A DNA stretch of 64,000 nucleotides from Lachnospiraceae bacterium (GTDB lineage Bacteria; Bacillota; Clostridia; Lachnospirales; Lachnospiraceae). This document shows positions 26,358 through 34,005 of this stretch, piece after piece. A program made the position numbers and the translations under genes. The notes below the pieces were generated by a model. The model was not told the origin of the DNA. It saw nothing but the letters and a program-made list of their open reading frames with translations, and did no database searches. Where the stretch lies: the NCBI GenBank assembly GCA_017412055.1, contig JAFQOW010000005.1, positions 1 through 64,000 on the forward strand, written 5' to 3'. How positions within the stretch are numbered: the first letter of the stretch is position 1; each line of letters begins with the position of its first letter.

Positions 26358-26723
26358 TTATTTGGTAAATAGAATTTCAACATCACCATCTACAAATCCA
26401 ATGCCAATACCCTCTTTACTCTTTAATATCTGGGCATACTTCCCATCTTCAAGATACCGTCTCAAAATTGTAGACATCTCTTCAAGTACAACATCCCACT
26501 CTGAATCTTTATTCCATGCTAAAAGACCTTCTCTAGTTCCCAAATCCGTCACTTCGTCACAAGGCCAATCCTCATCATCTACATCAAAGCGTTCGGTTCC
26601 TACCAACTCCATCGACCAAGCATTATCTCCATCTTCATATAAGTTGAAACAAAATGCTACAACTTCTTCCGGTATATCTTGGTTTAAAACATTATTTAAC
26701 CAATCTGCCACTTCATTATACAC
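26358..26723 (-). CDS. Acidic 121-residue protein within the R-M operon
   Basis: A small, very acidic protein: FNLYEDGDNAWSMELVGTER, FDVDDEDWPCDEVTDLGTRE and a C-terminal GKYAQILKSKEGIGIGFVDG. No membrane segment. I recall similar uncharacterised proteins in other bacteria, sometimes beside toxin-type genes, but know no function. It lies between dpnM and dpnA with gaps of 15 and 28 bp. Candidate roles are an immunity or DNA-mimic-like factor; none is shown. Confidence 0.55.
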   Translation of the reverse strand: MYNEVADWLNNVLNQDIPEEVVAFCFNLYEDGDNAWSMELVGTERFDVDDEDWPCDEVTDLGTREGLLAWNKDSEWDVVLEEMSTILRRYLEDGKYAQILKSKEGIGIGFVDGDVEILFTK

Positions 26724-26738
26724 GGTCTATTTTCTCCT

Positions 26739-27572
26739 TTAATAATTGCAAATAATTACTTCTTCTCCAACTCTGTTAGTTGCATCCGAATTAATCATAC
26801 GTTTAACGCTTACTACATCTATCCTATAACCTTTATTGCCATACAACTCTTTTATCAAATCCGTATTGTGATTAGTGAGCATGCAGTAACAACCTCTAGC
26901 AGTTAATTCATCAAATAAATTGGCTAATCTTTTGTGACTTTCTATGTCAAATCCTTCTTTTGTATATGATTCAAATGATGTAGGATTCAATGGTGCATAC
27001 GGGCTATCAAAAAATACAAAATCTCCTTTTTCAGCATTCCTACAAGCAACTTCAAAATCTCCATCAACAATAGTTACACCTTGAAGATATTTTGAAACCT
27101 CCATAATAACCTTCTCATCAACAGATGCTCTACGGCTATTATTATAAGGAACATTAAAAAGTCCTTTTCCATTTACACGATACAAACCATTAAAGCAATG
27201 CTTATTTATAAATACAAATAATGCAGCTAATTCGACATCATACTCTGCTTTCATTAGCTTATCATTGTAATGTTCACGAAGAGAATAGTAATATTCTTTC
27301 CCATCCTCCCACATATCTGAATCCAACTTATTTATTGTCTCTAGAAATGCTTTTGGCTCATTACAAATCTGTCTGTATGCATTAATTAATGCTTTGTTAA
27401 TATCATTTATAATAGCATTTGTAGGCAACAATTCAAATGTTACAGCACCGCCACCTACAAATGGCTCATAATAATTATTATATTTTTCTGGCATTCTCTC
27501 CTTTATCTGTGGTAACAACTGGCGCTTTCCACCAGCCCATTTCACAAACGGAGCGACACTTGAATTGTTCAT
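26739..27572 (-). CDS. dpnM: DpnM/Dam-type GATC adenine methyltransferase
   Basis: 277 residues, alpha-class order: SAM-binding FVKWAGGKRQLLPQI (9-23) and YEPFVGGGAVTFEL (35-48) at the N-terminus, target-recognition region in the middle, and the catalytic motif as DSPYAPLNPTSFESYTKEGF (189-208). The usual D-P-P-Y is here D-S-P-Y, a variant I believe is tolerated in Dam relatives. It methylates the adenine of double-stranded GATC and is the main guardian against the co-encoded DpnII. Intact; 15 bp before the 121-aa gene. Confidence 0.92.
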   Translation of the reverse strand: MNNSSVAPFVKWAGGKRQLLPQIKERMPEKYNNYYEPFVGGGAVTFELLPTNAIINDINKALINAYRQICNEPKAFLETINKLDSDMWEDGKEYYYSLREHYNDKLMKAEYDVELAALFVFINKHCFNGLYRVNGKGLFNVPYNNSRRASVDEKVIMEVSKYLQGVTIVDGDFEVACRNAEKGDFVFFDSPYAPLNPTSFESYTKEGFDIESHKRLANLFDELTARGCYCMLTNHNTDLIKELYGNKGYRIDVVSVKRMINSDATNRVGEEVIICNY

Positions 27573-27658
27573 TTAATTCCTCATCTCTATTTGCATAATA
27601 TTATCTATTAATTATACTTGCAAATATATAAAATAACAACTTAAAAATCCATATCTTT

Positions 27659-28267
27659 TTACTTTTGAAAGACAAAAATATATTCATGTGCTAACAACAA
27701 AAAGTCTCTTTTCTGCTCCTTCCAATAATCTGTGGACAAACAATTATGTTGCTCCTTAATAATTATTTCTTTATTAGAAAAACCTGCCTGTAAAAAACAT
27801 TCCATCATACGAAAACCTAATGGAATAACCTTTCCATATTTTCTTATATCACCTATCATTACAGCACACATTTTCCCCTTTTTGAGCACACGATAACACT
27901 CATTTGACACTTTGCTCATTTCATTTAAAAAAGTTTCTGCATCAAGTAATGAAATATCTCCCTCTATCCCTTTACTGTATTTGATAATGTTTGCATAGGG
28001 TGGATGAGTACAGATAAAATCAATACGACTATCTTTGATAAAATTCAAATCAGTTGCATTGCCATTTTTAGTATATATTTTTGATTTTGATTCACATTGG
28101 AATTGTAAGTTTGTTTCAGAGATTGAAACTGATTGCGGATTTATATCAACACCTACCGCATTACGATTAAGTAGCTTTGCCTCGACTAAGGTTGTTCCAC
28201 TACCCATAAATTGATCTAAGACCCAATCATTAGGATTAGTATAACGAAGTATCAAATTTCTTGGCAC
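27659..28267 (-). CDS. Additional DNA methyltransferase with an uncertain 5' end
   Basis: From the GTG at 28267 there are 202 residues: SAM motif DQFMGSGTTLVEAKLLNRNA (18-37), then catalytic THPPY (87-91), the order and T-x-PPY form of N4-cytosine or N6-adenine methyltransferases. Clearly related coding continues upstream in frame (NNFKLEQTTVWSFSDRGNWA, then THSGKYRGNWSSY) to about 28387, but no ATG/GTG/TTG lies in that frame before a stop; the good ATG after AAAGGAGG (28386) is one frame off. A single-base insertion in TATAAAT would explain this. Either the gene is frameshifted or it starts irregularly. Confidence 0.75.
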   Translation of the reverse strand: MPRNLILRYTNPNDWVLDQFMGSGTTLVEAKLLNRNAVGVDINPQSVSISETNLQFQCESKSKIYTKNGNATDLNFIKDSRIDFICTHPPYANIIKYSKGIEGDISLLDAETFLNEMSKVSNECYRVLKKGKMCAVMIGDIRKYGKVIPLGFRMMECFLQAGFSNKEIIIKEQHNCLSTDYWKEQKRDFLLLAHEYIFVFQK

Positions 28268-28395
28268 ATACGATGACCAATTTCCCCGATACTTTCCAGA
28301 ATGCGTTGCCCAGTTACCCCTGTCTGAAAACGACCAGACAGTTGTTTGCTCTAGTTTAAAATTATTTGGTTGTAGATTTATAAGACATACCTCCT

Positions 28396-28596
28396 TTAAT
28401 AATTTTGCCTAATTAAGTAGTTCAAAACACCAACTAGACCCTTTGTAGCAAATACTTTATCCAATTCTGTTAATACCTTCTTCTTGTTATTATCAGAAAG
28501 CCTATTAAAATCTTGTTGTACCTCATGGGCTTTGTGTGTTAATTCAAACATAAACTTTTCATATTCTTGTTGCTCTTCTTGAATGCTATTCATCAT
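28396..28596 (-). CDS. Small helical protein, first gene of the R-M operon
   Basis: 66 residues from ATG 28596 (GAGGGAG upstream; a second ATG follows). Composition is helical and charged: NSIQEEQQEYEKFMFELTHK then LDKVFATKGLVGVLNYLIRQ. No family recognised. It is 10 bp or so upstream of the extra methyltransferase and nearest to the divergent promoter, so a control or assembly role is possible. Confidence 0.55.
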   Translation of the reverse strand: MMNSIQEEQQEYEKFMFELTHKAHEVQQDFNRLSDNNKKKVLTELDKVFATKGLVGVLNYLIRQNY

Positions 28597-28665
28597 TACT
28601 CCCTCTTCAAAAATAATATAAATCATTCTATACCAATTTTTCAAAAAAATCCACATGTATTTCCT

Positions 28666-28725
28666 TTCACAATAAGTGAATTTATCTATATCTTCTATTA
28701 TGCGATAATATTCACAAATAGTGAA
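28666..28725. promoter_or_regulatory. Paired TTCAC-N5-GTGAA operators between divergent R-M genes
   Basis: Two 15-bp palindromes with identical half-sites: 28666-28680 and 28711-28725, spaced 45 bp (about four helical turns). The second overlaps the region just before the regulator's ribosome site; a GATAAT-like -10 lies between them at 28704-28709. This fits a controller protein acting on both promoters. Confidence 0.7.
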
Positions 28726-28737
28726 AGAGGTGTCCGT

Positions 28738-29343
28738 ATGTATTTTAACAGTGATACAGACCTATATCGTGTTATAGGTGCAAATATAAAGCAATACAGA
28801 GAACAAGCTAAACTAACACAAGTGCAGTTAGCAGAACAAGCTAAAATAAGCATTAGCTATATATCAAAGATTGAAGCTACCGGATGTGATAAAACCGGCA
28901 AGCCATTAGAAACAATGTTTATCACTCAAACCGCTTCTATTATTGATGAATTATTATCAAAACGCAAATTCCAAGATACGAAATTGTATAAAAAGTTTCA
29001 GCGCTTATTATATGTGCCAATCAGCAAAGATGGTGCCCCAAAAGACTGGATGTATTTGAATCCAATTCAGGTAGACCTATCATTACAAAAGTATTCTGCC
29101 CTTGCTAAACAGCTAGAAGCTGACTACTATAACATATGTGAACAGTTAAACCAACAACTTTCCGAATCTGACAAGGCAACTTTACATACTGCCAGTGGCG
29201 AATTCATACAAATCCGTACCAAAGATTCTAAGCCATATCATCCTATATATTCTAGCATTTATGGAAGAGAAATATCAGATAAAAACCGAGCTTTCTACTT
29301 CAAAAAGGAATTTATGAAGTACATAACCTCTCTTGAAAATTAA
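28738..29343 (+). CDS. XRE HTH fused to the C-terminal part of a MutH/Sau3AI-like endonuclease
   Basis: 201 residues from ATG 28738. Residues 10-47 are an XRE helix-turn-helix (IGANIKQYREQAKLTQVQLA, ISISYISKIEA). From about residue 50 the protein follows E. coli MutH, recalled from memory: TGKPLETMF (MutH LGRPLETTF), QRLLYVPI (KRVLWIPV), GEFIQIRTKDSK (GEYLQIRPKAAN), and RAFYFKKEFMKYI (RGFYLKKNFTSAL). The junction falls at MutH's catalytic ELK; the upstream Asp and the Lys are absent, so it should bind but not cut. MutH, Sau3AI and DpnII all recognise GATC. Divergent from the DpnII operon, it is probably its GATC-aware controller. Confidence 0.75.
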   Translation: MYFNSDTDLYRVIGANIKQYREQAKLTQVQLAEQAKISISYISKIEATGCDKTGKPLETMFITQTASIIDELLSKRKFQDTKLYKKFQRLLYVPISKDGAPKDWMYLNPIQVDLSLQKYSALAKQLEADYYNICEQLNQQLSESDKATLHTASGEFIQIRTKDSKPYHPIYSSIYGREISDKNRAFYFKKEFMKYITSLEN

Positions 29344-29561
29344 TGATATTAATATCACCTTGTGAAATCTTTCAATGCTTTATGTCATATTTTTTATGAC
29401 GCCACGCTCATTCTGAATCCGCCCTTTGGGCTACTTCCTCACGAACGGCTGTCGCCGTATATAGATAAAATCAACAAAACCATCGGTCGAGAATGCAAGC
29501 GCTCTTTGCATCCCTTTACTTCGCCGTGTACTCCGCTCGAATCCGCTTCGCTACTTCTCGC
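29344..29561. other. Gap with short palindromes, right end of island
   Basis: After the regulator stop there is a perfect 14-bp palindrome TGATATTAATATCA (29343-29356) and a GTCATA...ATGAC hairpin near 29382. The rest contains GC-rich short stem sequences but no gene I can support. Confidence 0.35.
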
Positions 29562-29676
29562 TGTGGGGCATTCGCCCCATTTGTCAAAAAATATAAAAAG
29601 TCTCAGAAACACATAAATGTATTTCTGAGACTTTCCATATTTTCTGCCGTACACGGCTCATTGCTTACTCAAACTC
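29562..29676. repeat. Right copy of guaA-end direct repeat (att-like)
   Basis: Matches 21237-21351 with five mismatches in 115 bp. It holds the last guaA codons, stop and terminator, so guaA is restored at this junction. Confidence 0.85.
29596..29634 (-). terminator. guaA intrinsic terminator
   Basis: Minus strand: AGTCTCAGAAA and TTTCTGAGACT form an 11-bp stem around a short AT-rich loop, followed by a T run. The duplicated copy at the left island end keeps the same structure. Confidence 0.85.
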
Positions 29677-30957
29677 TATAGTCGCTACTGGCTTCTTTGT
29701 TATTTCATACACAACTCTATTGATGCTTGGAACTTCTGCTGTTATTCTATCTGCTATCTTCTCTAAGATATCATAATCAATTCTCTCAATTGTTGCTGTC
29801 ATAGCATCGATTGTGTTTACTGCACGGATTACGCACATATAGCCCATGCTTCTTGCGTTATCTCTTACGCCTACTGCCTTGAAGTCTGGAACTACTGTGA
29901 AGTACTGCCATACTGTCTTGTCTAAGCCTGCCTTTGCGAATTCATCACGAAGAATTGCATCTGACTCACGAAGTGCTTCAAGACGCTCTCTTGTGATTGC
30001 ACCAAGGCAACGTACACCAAGTCCTGGACCTGGGAATGGCTGACGGTATACCATCTCTGCTGGAAGGCCAAGTTCTACACCACAAGCTCTTACTTCATCC
30101 TTAAAAAGCTGTGCAAGTGGCTCTACAAGCTCGAACTGAAGGTCCTCTGGAAGACCACCTACATTGTGGTGTGACTTTACACACTTAGCTGTCTTTGTAC
30201 CACTCTCGATGATATCTGGGTAAATTGTACCCTGGCCAAGGAAATCGATTCCTTCAAGCTTTCTAGCTTCTTCCTCAAATACACGGATAAACTCACCACC
30301 GATAATCTTTCTCTTCTGCTCTGGATCTGCTACATTCTCAAGCTTTCCTAAGAAACGGTCTGTAGCATCTACATATACTAAGTTAGCATCAAGCTTATTT
30401 CTAAATATCTCAACAACACTCTCTGACTCATTCTTTCTCATAAGTCCATGGTTTACGTGTACACATACAAGCTGCTTGCCGATTGCCTTGATAAGTAATG
30501 CAGCAACTACTGATGAGTCAACACCACCTGAAAGAGCAAGTAATACCTTCTTATCACCAACCTGACGACGGATAATTTCTACCTGGTCGTCGATGAAATT
30601 CTTCATATTCCAGTTAGCCTCTGCCTTACATGTGTCGAATAAGAATGACTTAATATCTGCCTCGCTTGGCATATCAGCATACTTCTTATCGCACTTAGCT
30701 GGCTCATGATCAATAGCAATGATTGGATAACCGCAATCATAGATAGCTGGGTTTACATCAATAGCCACGCCGTCAACAATACGGTTTTCACCACCATTTA
30801 TAATGATACCCTTAACATTATCAAGCGCCTTAAGCTCGTCCACTGTGATATCATGTGGATGAATCTCACTGTATACGCCTAAATCTCGAATCTGTCTTGC
30901 AATAGTTGTGTTCTCTGTGCTTCCTAAGTCTAAAATTACGATCATATCTTGTTTCAT
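29665..30957 (-). CDS. guaA: GMP synthase with a reduced glutamine-amidotransferase domain
   Basis: 430 residues. The ATP-pyrophosphatase domain is complete, with the P-loop LLALSGGVDSSVVAALL (about 139-155), and so is the C-terminal dimerisation domain (QPFPGPGLGVRCLG, RAVNTIDAMTATIERIDYD). This part makes GMP from XMP, ATP and ammonia. The N-terminal domain is only about 115 residues and lacks the G-x-C-x-G nucleophile Cys and the later His-Glu of a class-I amidotransferase, against about 200 residues in usual GuaA (about 515 in total). It may therefore use free ammonia or a separate glutaminase. Its 3' end is the integration site of the island. Confidence 0.92.
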   Translation of the reverse strand: MKQDMIVILDLGSTENTTIARQIRDLGVYSEIHPHDITVDELKALDNVKGIIINGGENRIVDGVAIDVNPAIYDCGYPIIAIDHEPAKCDKKYADMPSEADIKSFLFDTCKAEANWNMKNFIDDQVEIIRRQVGDKKVLLALSGGVDSSVVAALLIKAIGKQLVCVHVNHGLMRKNESESVVEIFRNKLDANLVYVDATDRFLGKLENVADPEQKRKIIGGEFIRVFEEEARKLEGIDFLGQGTIYPDIIESGTKTAKCVKSHHNVGGLPEDLQFELVEPLAQLFKDEVRACGVELGLPAEMVYRQPFPGPGLGVRCLGAITRERLEALRESDAILRDEFAKAGLDKTVWQYFTVVPDFKAVGVRDNARSMGYMCVIRAVNTIDAMTATIERIDYDILEKIADRITAEVPSINRVVYEITKKPVATIEFE

Positions 30958-31096
30958 TGCTTTTTGCTCCTTTTTTTAGAGATTGTTTTTTGAAAACTGA
31001 TTTTATTATAATCACAAATTTATCATATGTAAAATGTTTTTTTACGAAATTTTGTAAAAATTTTGTTAAAAATAATTGGTTTTTTTGTAGAAAATA

Positions 31097-31807
31097 TTAT
31101 ATATAATTAATTTCCAACTGACCAAAGTTTGTTTCACCTTGGATATATACTTTTTTAGAGTCCTCTCTTGTAGGTCTTCCATTTTCATTAAAGCTACCAA
31201 ATGCTCTATCCACATTTACGTCTGTATTCCATTCCTTTGGTATAAAAAGCACCATTTTACCAAATGAATTTTCTACGTAAATATTAACTGGATCATTTCC
31301 AAGCTTAGCCTCGTCAAAATAAACTGTAAGACTTCCAAAAGAACTTTCAAGTTTTGCTTGTCTAAGAGCGCAGCTACTTACATATTTTACAGAACTGCCA
31401 AACGCTGACTCACACTTAAACATCTCGTCATCTGCAAACTGTTCGTCAACAAGCTGTCCATTCATACCATGAGCCATATTTACGCCAAAGAATTTATCTC
31501 TCTTATTTTTATTAAATATCATATTAAGACCAATTGTTCCAAGTAATGCTGCACCAAGCACCGGCCATGGTGTAATTGCTTCAATTCCTAAAGCTTCATC
31601 AAATAATATTGCCGCAAACGCCAATGAAAATAACATTCCACCAAAGCTCAATTTAAATAAGCTTGTTATAAACCATGCTGCTAATACAACAGAAAAACCT
31701 ACTGTCCATACGCTTATATCACCAAACACTCCTAAGTTACCTGCGATAATAAACGCTGCCGCCACTAATAAAAATATACCCCAAAATGTACTTTTTTTAT
31801 TTTCCAT
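31097..31807 (-). CDS. LiaF-like membrane protein (cell-envelope stress)
   Basis: 236 residues. Four transmembrane segments occupy about residues 8-100 (TFWGIFLLVAAAFIIAGNLG; WTVGFSVVLAAWFITSLF and so on), followed by a soluble C-terminal beta-domain with repeated G-S/F patterns (FGSSVKYVSS, SSFGSLTVYFDEAK, NSFGKMVLFIPK), as in LiaF/VraT-type cell-wall-active-antibiotic response proteins. Family members bind a histidine kinase or regulator and keep the response off. Directly downstream of a LytTR regulator on the same strand, which is probably its partner. Confidence 0.82.
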   Translation of the reverse strand: MENKKSTFWGIFLLVAAAFIIAGNLGVFGDISVWTVGFSVVLAAWFITSLFKLSFGGMLFSLAFAAILFDEALGIEAITPWPVLGAALLGTIGLNMIFNKNKRDKFFGVNMAHGMNGQLVDEQFADDEMFKCESAFGSSVKYVSSCALRQAKLESSFGSLTVYFDEAKLGNDPVNIYVENSFGKMVLFIPKEWNTDVNVDRAFGSFNENGRPTREDSKKVYIQGETNFGQLEINYI

Positions 31808-31872
31808 ATTTTTAATTTCCTTTCTTAAATAATGTTTTCAAACCCTGTTATGTAACACATATTAGTTTACTT

Positions 31873-32343
31873 TTATCTTCCTCTTCTTATTTTACGCTTC
31901 TCATCTAGCCGCTCTATCAGCAACTTATAGTAATTTCGTGATACATACACTCTTTTATGACTATTTTTAAATTCTACAATACTAGAAGCTGTAATATTTT
32001 TCGATATAGAAAATATATGATTCAGATTAATAATGGCAGATTTCGATATTCTCATAAAATCCTTTGAAAGTATATCCTCAAGTTCATATAACTTATAACC
32101 TGTCTCATATATATCTTTGTTTGTATGAGCAAAAACCTGCTTATTTTCAGTTTCAAAAAATAATAGTTGATTTGTTGGAATATAGTATTCCTTTCCATCC
32201 TTGTACAGTAGAAGGTCTGTGTCATTACTTAGCTGGGCTGATAGTGCATTTTGTAGTTTCAAAATCCGTTCATCAAGATTTTGACATTTAATAACTACGC
32301 ATTCCTCGGTTACATTTTCATCAACCTCTATGATAACCTTCAT
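31873..32343 (-). CDS. LytTR-domain DNA-binding regulator
   Basis: 156 residues from ATG 32343 with GGGGTG upstream. The LytTR DNA-binding domain (about 55-150) shows YYIPTNQLLFFETENKQVFA, FMRISKSAIINLNHI and KRVYVSRNYYKLL. There is no response-regulator receiver domain, so it is the stand-alone type that is often encoded with a small LiaF-like or DUF3021 membrane protein acting as its inhibitor. The neighbour at 31097 fits that role. The gap of 66 bp suggests one operon. Confidence 0.87.
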   Translation of the reverse strand: MKVIIEVDENVTEECVVIKCQNLDERILKLQNALSAQLSNDTDLLLYKDGKEYYIPTNQLLFFETENKQVFAHTNKDIYETGYKLYELEDILSKDFMRISKSAIINLNHIFSISKNITASSIVEFKNSHKRVYVSRNYYKLLIERLDEKRKIRRGR

Positions 32344-32627
32344 TCCACACCCCACTTTCTATAAATTAATATGTAAAATTTTGTTTTGAAGCTTCGATAC
32401 CCTAAGTATATCATTGCATTTCGTTTTGTAAACAGTTTTGAACTAAGAGGTAAATTTAATTGACCAAGTTGCATATATATCATCCTCTTCTGCCATACTT
32501 ACATATTTTTCATCTATTTCTGTTAAATTTCCATTAAATAAGAAAAAACTCCTTTACTTTTATTTTTTAAGGAGTATAATGGTAACCGTTTGAGTAAAAA
32601 CAAATATACAGAAAAGAGGAAAAGAAA
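32344..32627. other. Divergent promoter region
   Basis: Holds the promoters of the LytTR gene (leftward) and the transporter (rightward). ACTCCTT...AAGGAGT (about 32547-32575) can form a short hairpin before the transporter. No gene seen. Confidence 0.4.
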
Positions 32628-33986
32628 ATGTTAGCACAAATTTTAGCAGTAGTGATTTTTGTTGCAATGTTCATTTTTATTATTACAGAAATATTTCCGC
32701 GACATATTATCACATTAACATGCGCCCTCCTTACTATTCTTTTAGTTTTTGGATTAGGAATGCAAAGTCTGGACGCAATCTTATCTACTTTGAATGTTCA
32801 CAGTATTTTTAATGTTGATTTCTGGTATGCAGCTGGAGAAGCTCACGAAGGTGGAAGCGGAATTGACTGGGCTACAATTATTTTCATTGCTGGTATGATG
32901 GTAATGGTTGAAGGTATGGCTCATGTAGGATTCTTTAGATGGTTATGCATGAAAATCGCTAAAATAGTTAAGTACAAGGTTACATCAATATTTATGACAT
33001 TTATGATTTTGTCCTTCGTACTTGCAATGTTTATTGATAGTATAACTGTTATACTTTTCTTAGCAGCTGTAACTATTGAGCTTTCACAATTACTTAAGTT
33101 CAACCCAATTTCAATGATTTTAGCAGAAGTTTTCTGCGCAAACTTAGGTGGTTCTGCAACTATGTGTGGTGACCCACCAAACATTATTATTGGTAATAAG
33201 CTCCACTATTCATTTGCAGATTTTATTCTAAATACTGGACTTATCGCGGCTATCTCTTTAGTATTTGTACTTATATATTTCTACCTTGTATGTAGAAAAG
33301 AATTAAAGCAAACTGCTTCAAATGCAGTTGACCCTTCAACATTGCCAAATCCTTCTGAGGCAATTAAAAGCAAAAGTGGTTTTGTAATGAGCACTATTAT
33401 CTTTTTACTTGCAGTTGTACTTCTTGTTACTCATTCAATGACAGGACTTACAGTTGCGTTTATAGGAACATTTATAGCTGTACTCACATTAATCACTTCT
33501 GGAAAGGCTGCTTTATCACTTATCAAAAAAGTTGATTATGAAACCCTTCTATTCTTCATCGGACTTTTTGTAGTTATTGGTGGTCTTGAAGAAACAGGTA
33601 TGTTAAATGTTTTAGCTAACTTTATTGGAAATATATGCGGTGGAAATATGCATCTTATGGTTGCTGTAATTCTTTGGATTTCAGCAGTTGCTAGTTCATT
33701 TGTTGATAATATACCTTTCGCTGCTACTATGATTCCTGTTATTAAGAATCTCGCAGCTACAGTACCAGGTGCAAATCTTGATACTCTTGCATGGACTCTT
33801 GCAGTCGGTACAGACATCGGTGGTAGCGCTACTCCTATCGGTGCCTCTGCAAATGTAGTTGGTATAGCTACTGCTGCAAAAGAAGGTCACATAATTCGTT
33901 GGGGAAGGTATTGCAAACTTATGGCTCCTGCGACTATAATAGTGTTATCAATCGCAACAGCAATTTTATTCTTAAGATATTTATAA
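32628..33986 (+). CDS. ArsB/NhaD-family ion transporter
   Basis: 452 residues with about eleven transmembrane segments. The repeated family signatures are visible: CANLGGSATMCGDPPNIIIG (first half) and TDIGGSATPIGASANVVGIA (second half), the inverted-repeat substrate and cation-binding hairpins of the IT superfamily. Members move Na+/H+, arsenite, citrate or other anions across the membrane; the substrate here is unknown. A ribosome site AGAGGA precedes the ATG. The next gene (34006) begins 19 bp later on the same strand and is probably co-transcribed. Confidence 0.88.
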   Translation: MLAQILAVVIFVAMFIFIITEIFPRHIITLTCALLTILLVFGLGMQSLDAILSTLNVHSIFNVDFWYAAGEAHEGGSGIDWATIIFIAGMMVMVEGMAHVGFFRWLCMKIAKIVKYKVTSIFMTFMILSFVLAMFIDSITVILFLAAVTIELSQLLKFNPISMILAEVFCANLGGSATMCGDPPNIIIGNKLHYSFADFILNTGLIAAISLVFVLIYFYLVCRKELKQTASNAVDPSTLPNPSEAIKSKSGFVMSTIIFLLAVVLLVTHSMTGLTVAFIGTFIAVLTLITSGKAALSLIKKVDYETLLFFIGLFVVIGGLEETGMLNVLANFIGNICGGNMHLMVAVILWISAVASSFVDNIPFAATMIPVIKNLAATVPGANLDTLAWTLAVGTDIGGSATPIGASANVVGIATAAKEGHIIRWGRYCKLMAPATIIVLSIATAILFLRYL

Positions 33987-34005
33987 AATAAAGGAGGCAT
34001 AGAAT

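Larger units (their letters stand above)
21237..29676. mobile_element. 8.4-kb defence island integrated at the 3' end of guaA
   Basis: Bounded by 115-bp direct repeats (21237-21351, 29562-29676). Contents, right to left: HTH-MutH regulator (divergent), small protein, orphan-looking methyltransferase, DpnM, 121-aa protein, DpnA, PD-(D/E)XK-like protein, DpnII, retron effector, retron RNA, retron reverse transcriptase. The 3' end of guaA is an established integration site for genomic islands in many bacteria. No integrase or transposase is visible, so the element is either non-autonomous or has lost its recombinase. Confidence 0.8.

Noticed and set aside
21237..29676. Complete integrative element
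   Set aside because: No integrase, relaxase, phage structural or replication gene is present; only att-like repeats and cargo.
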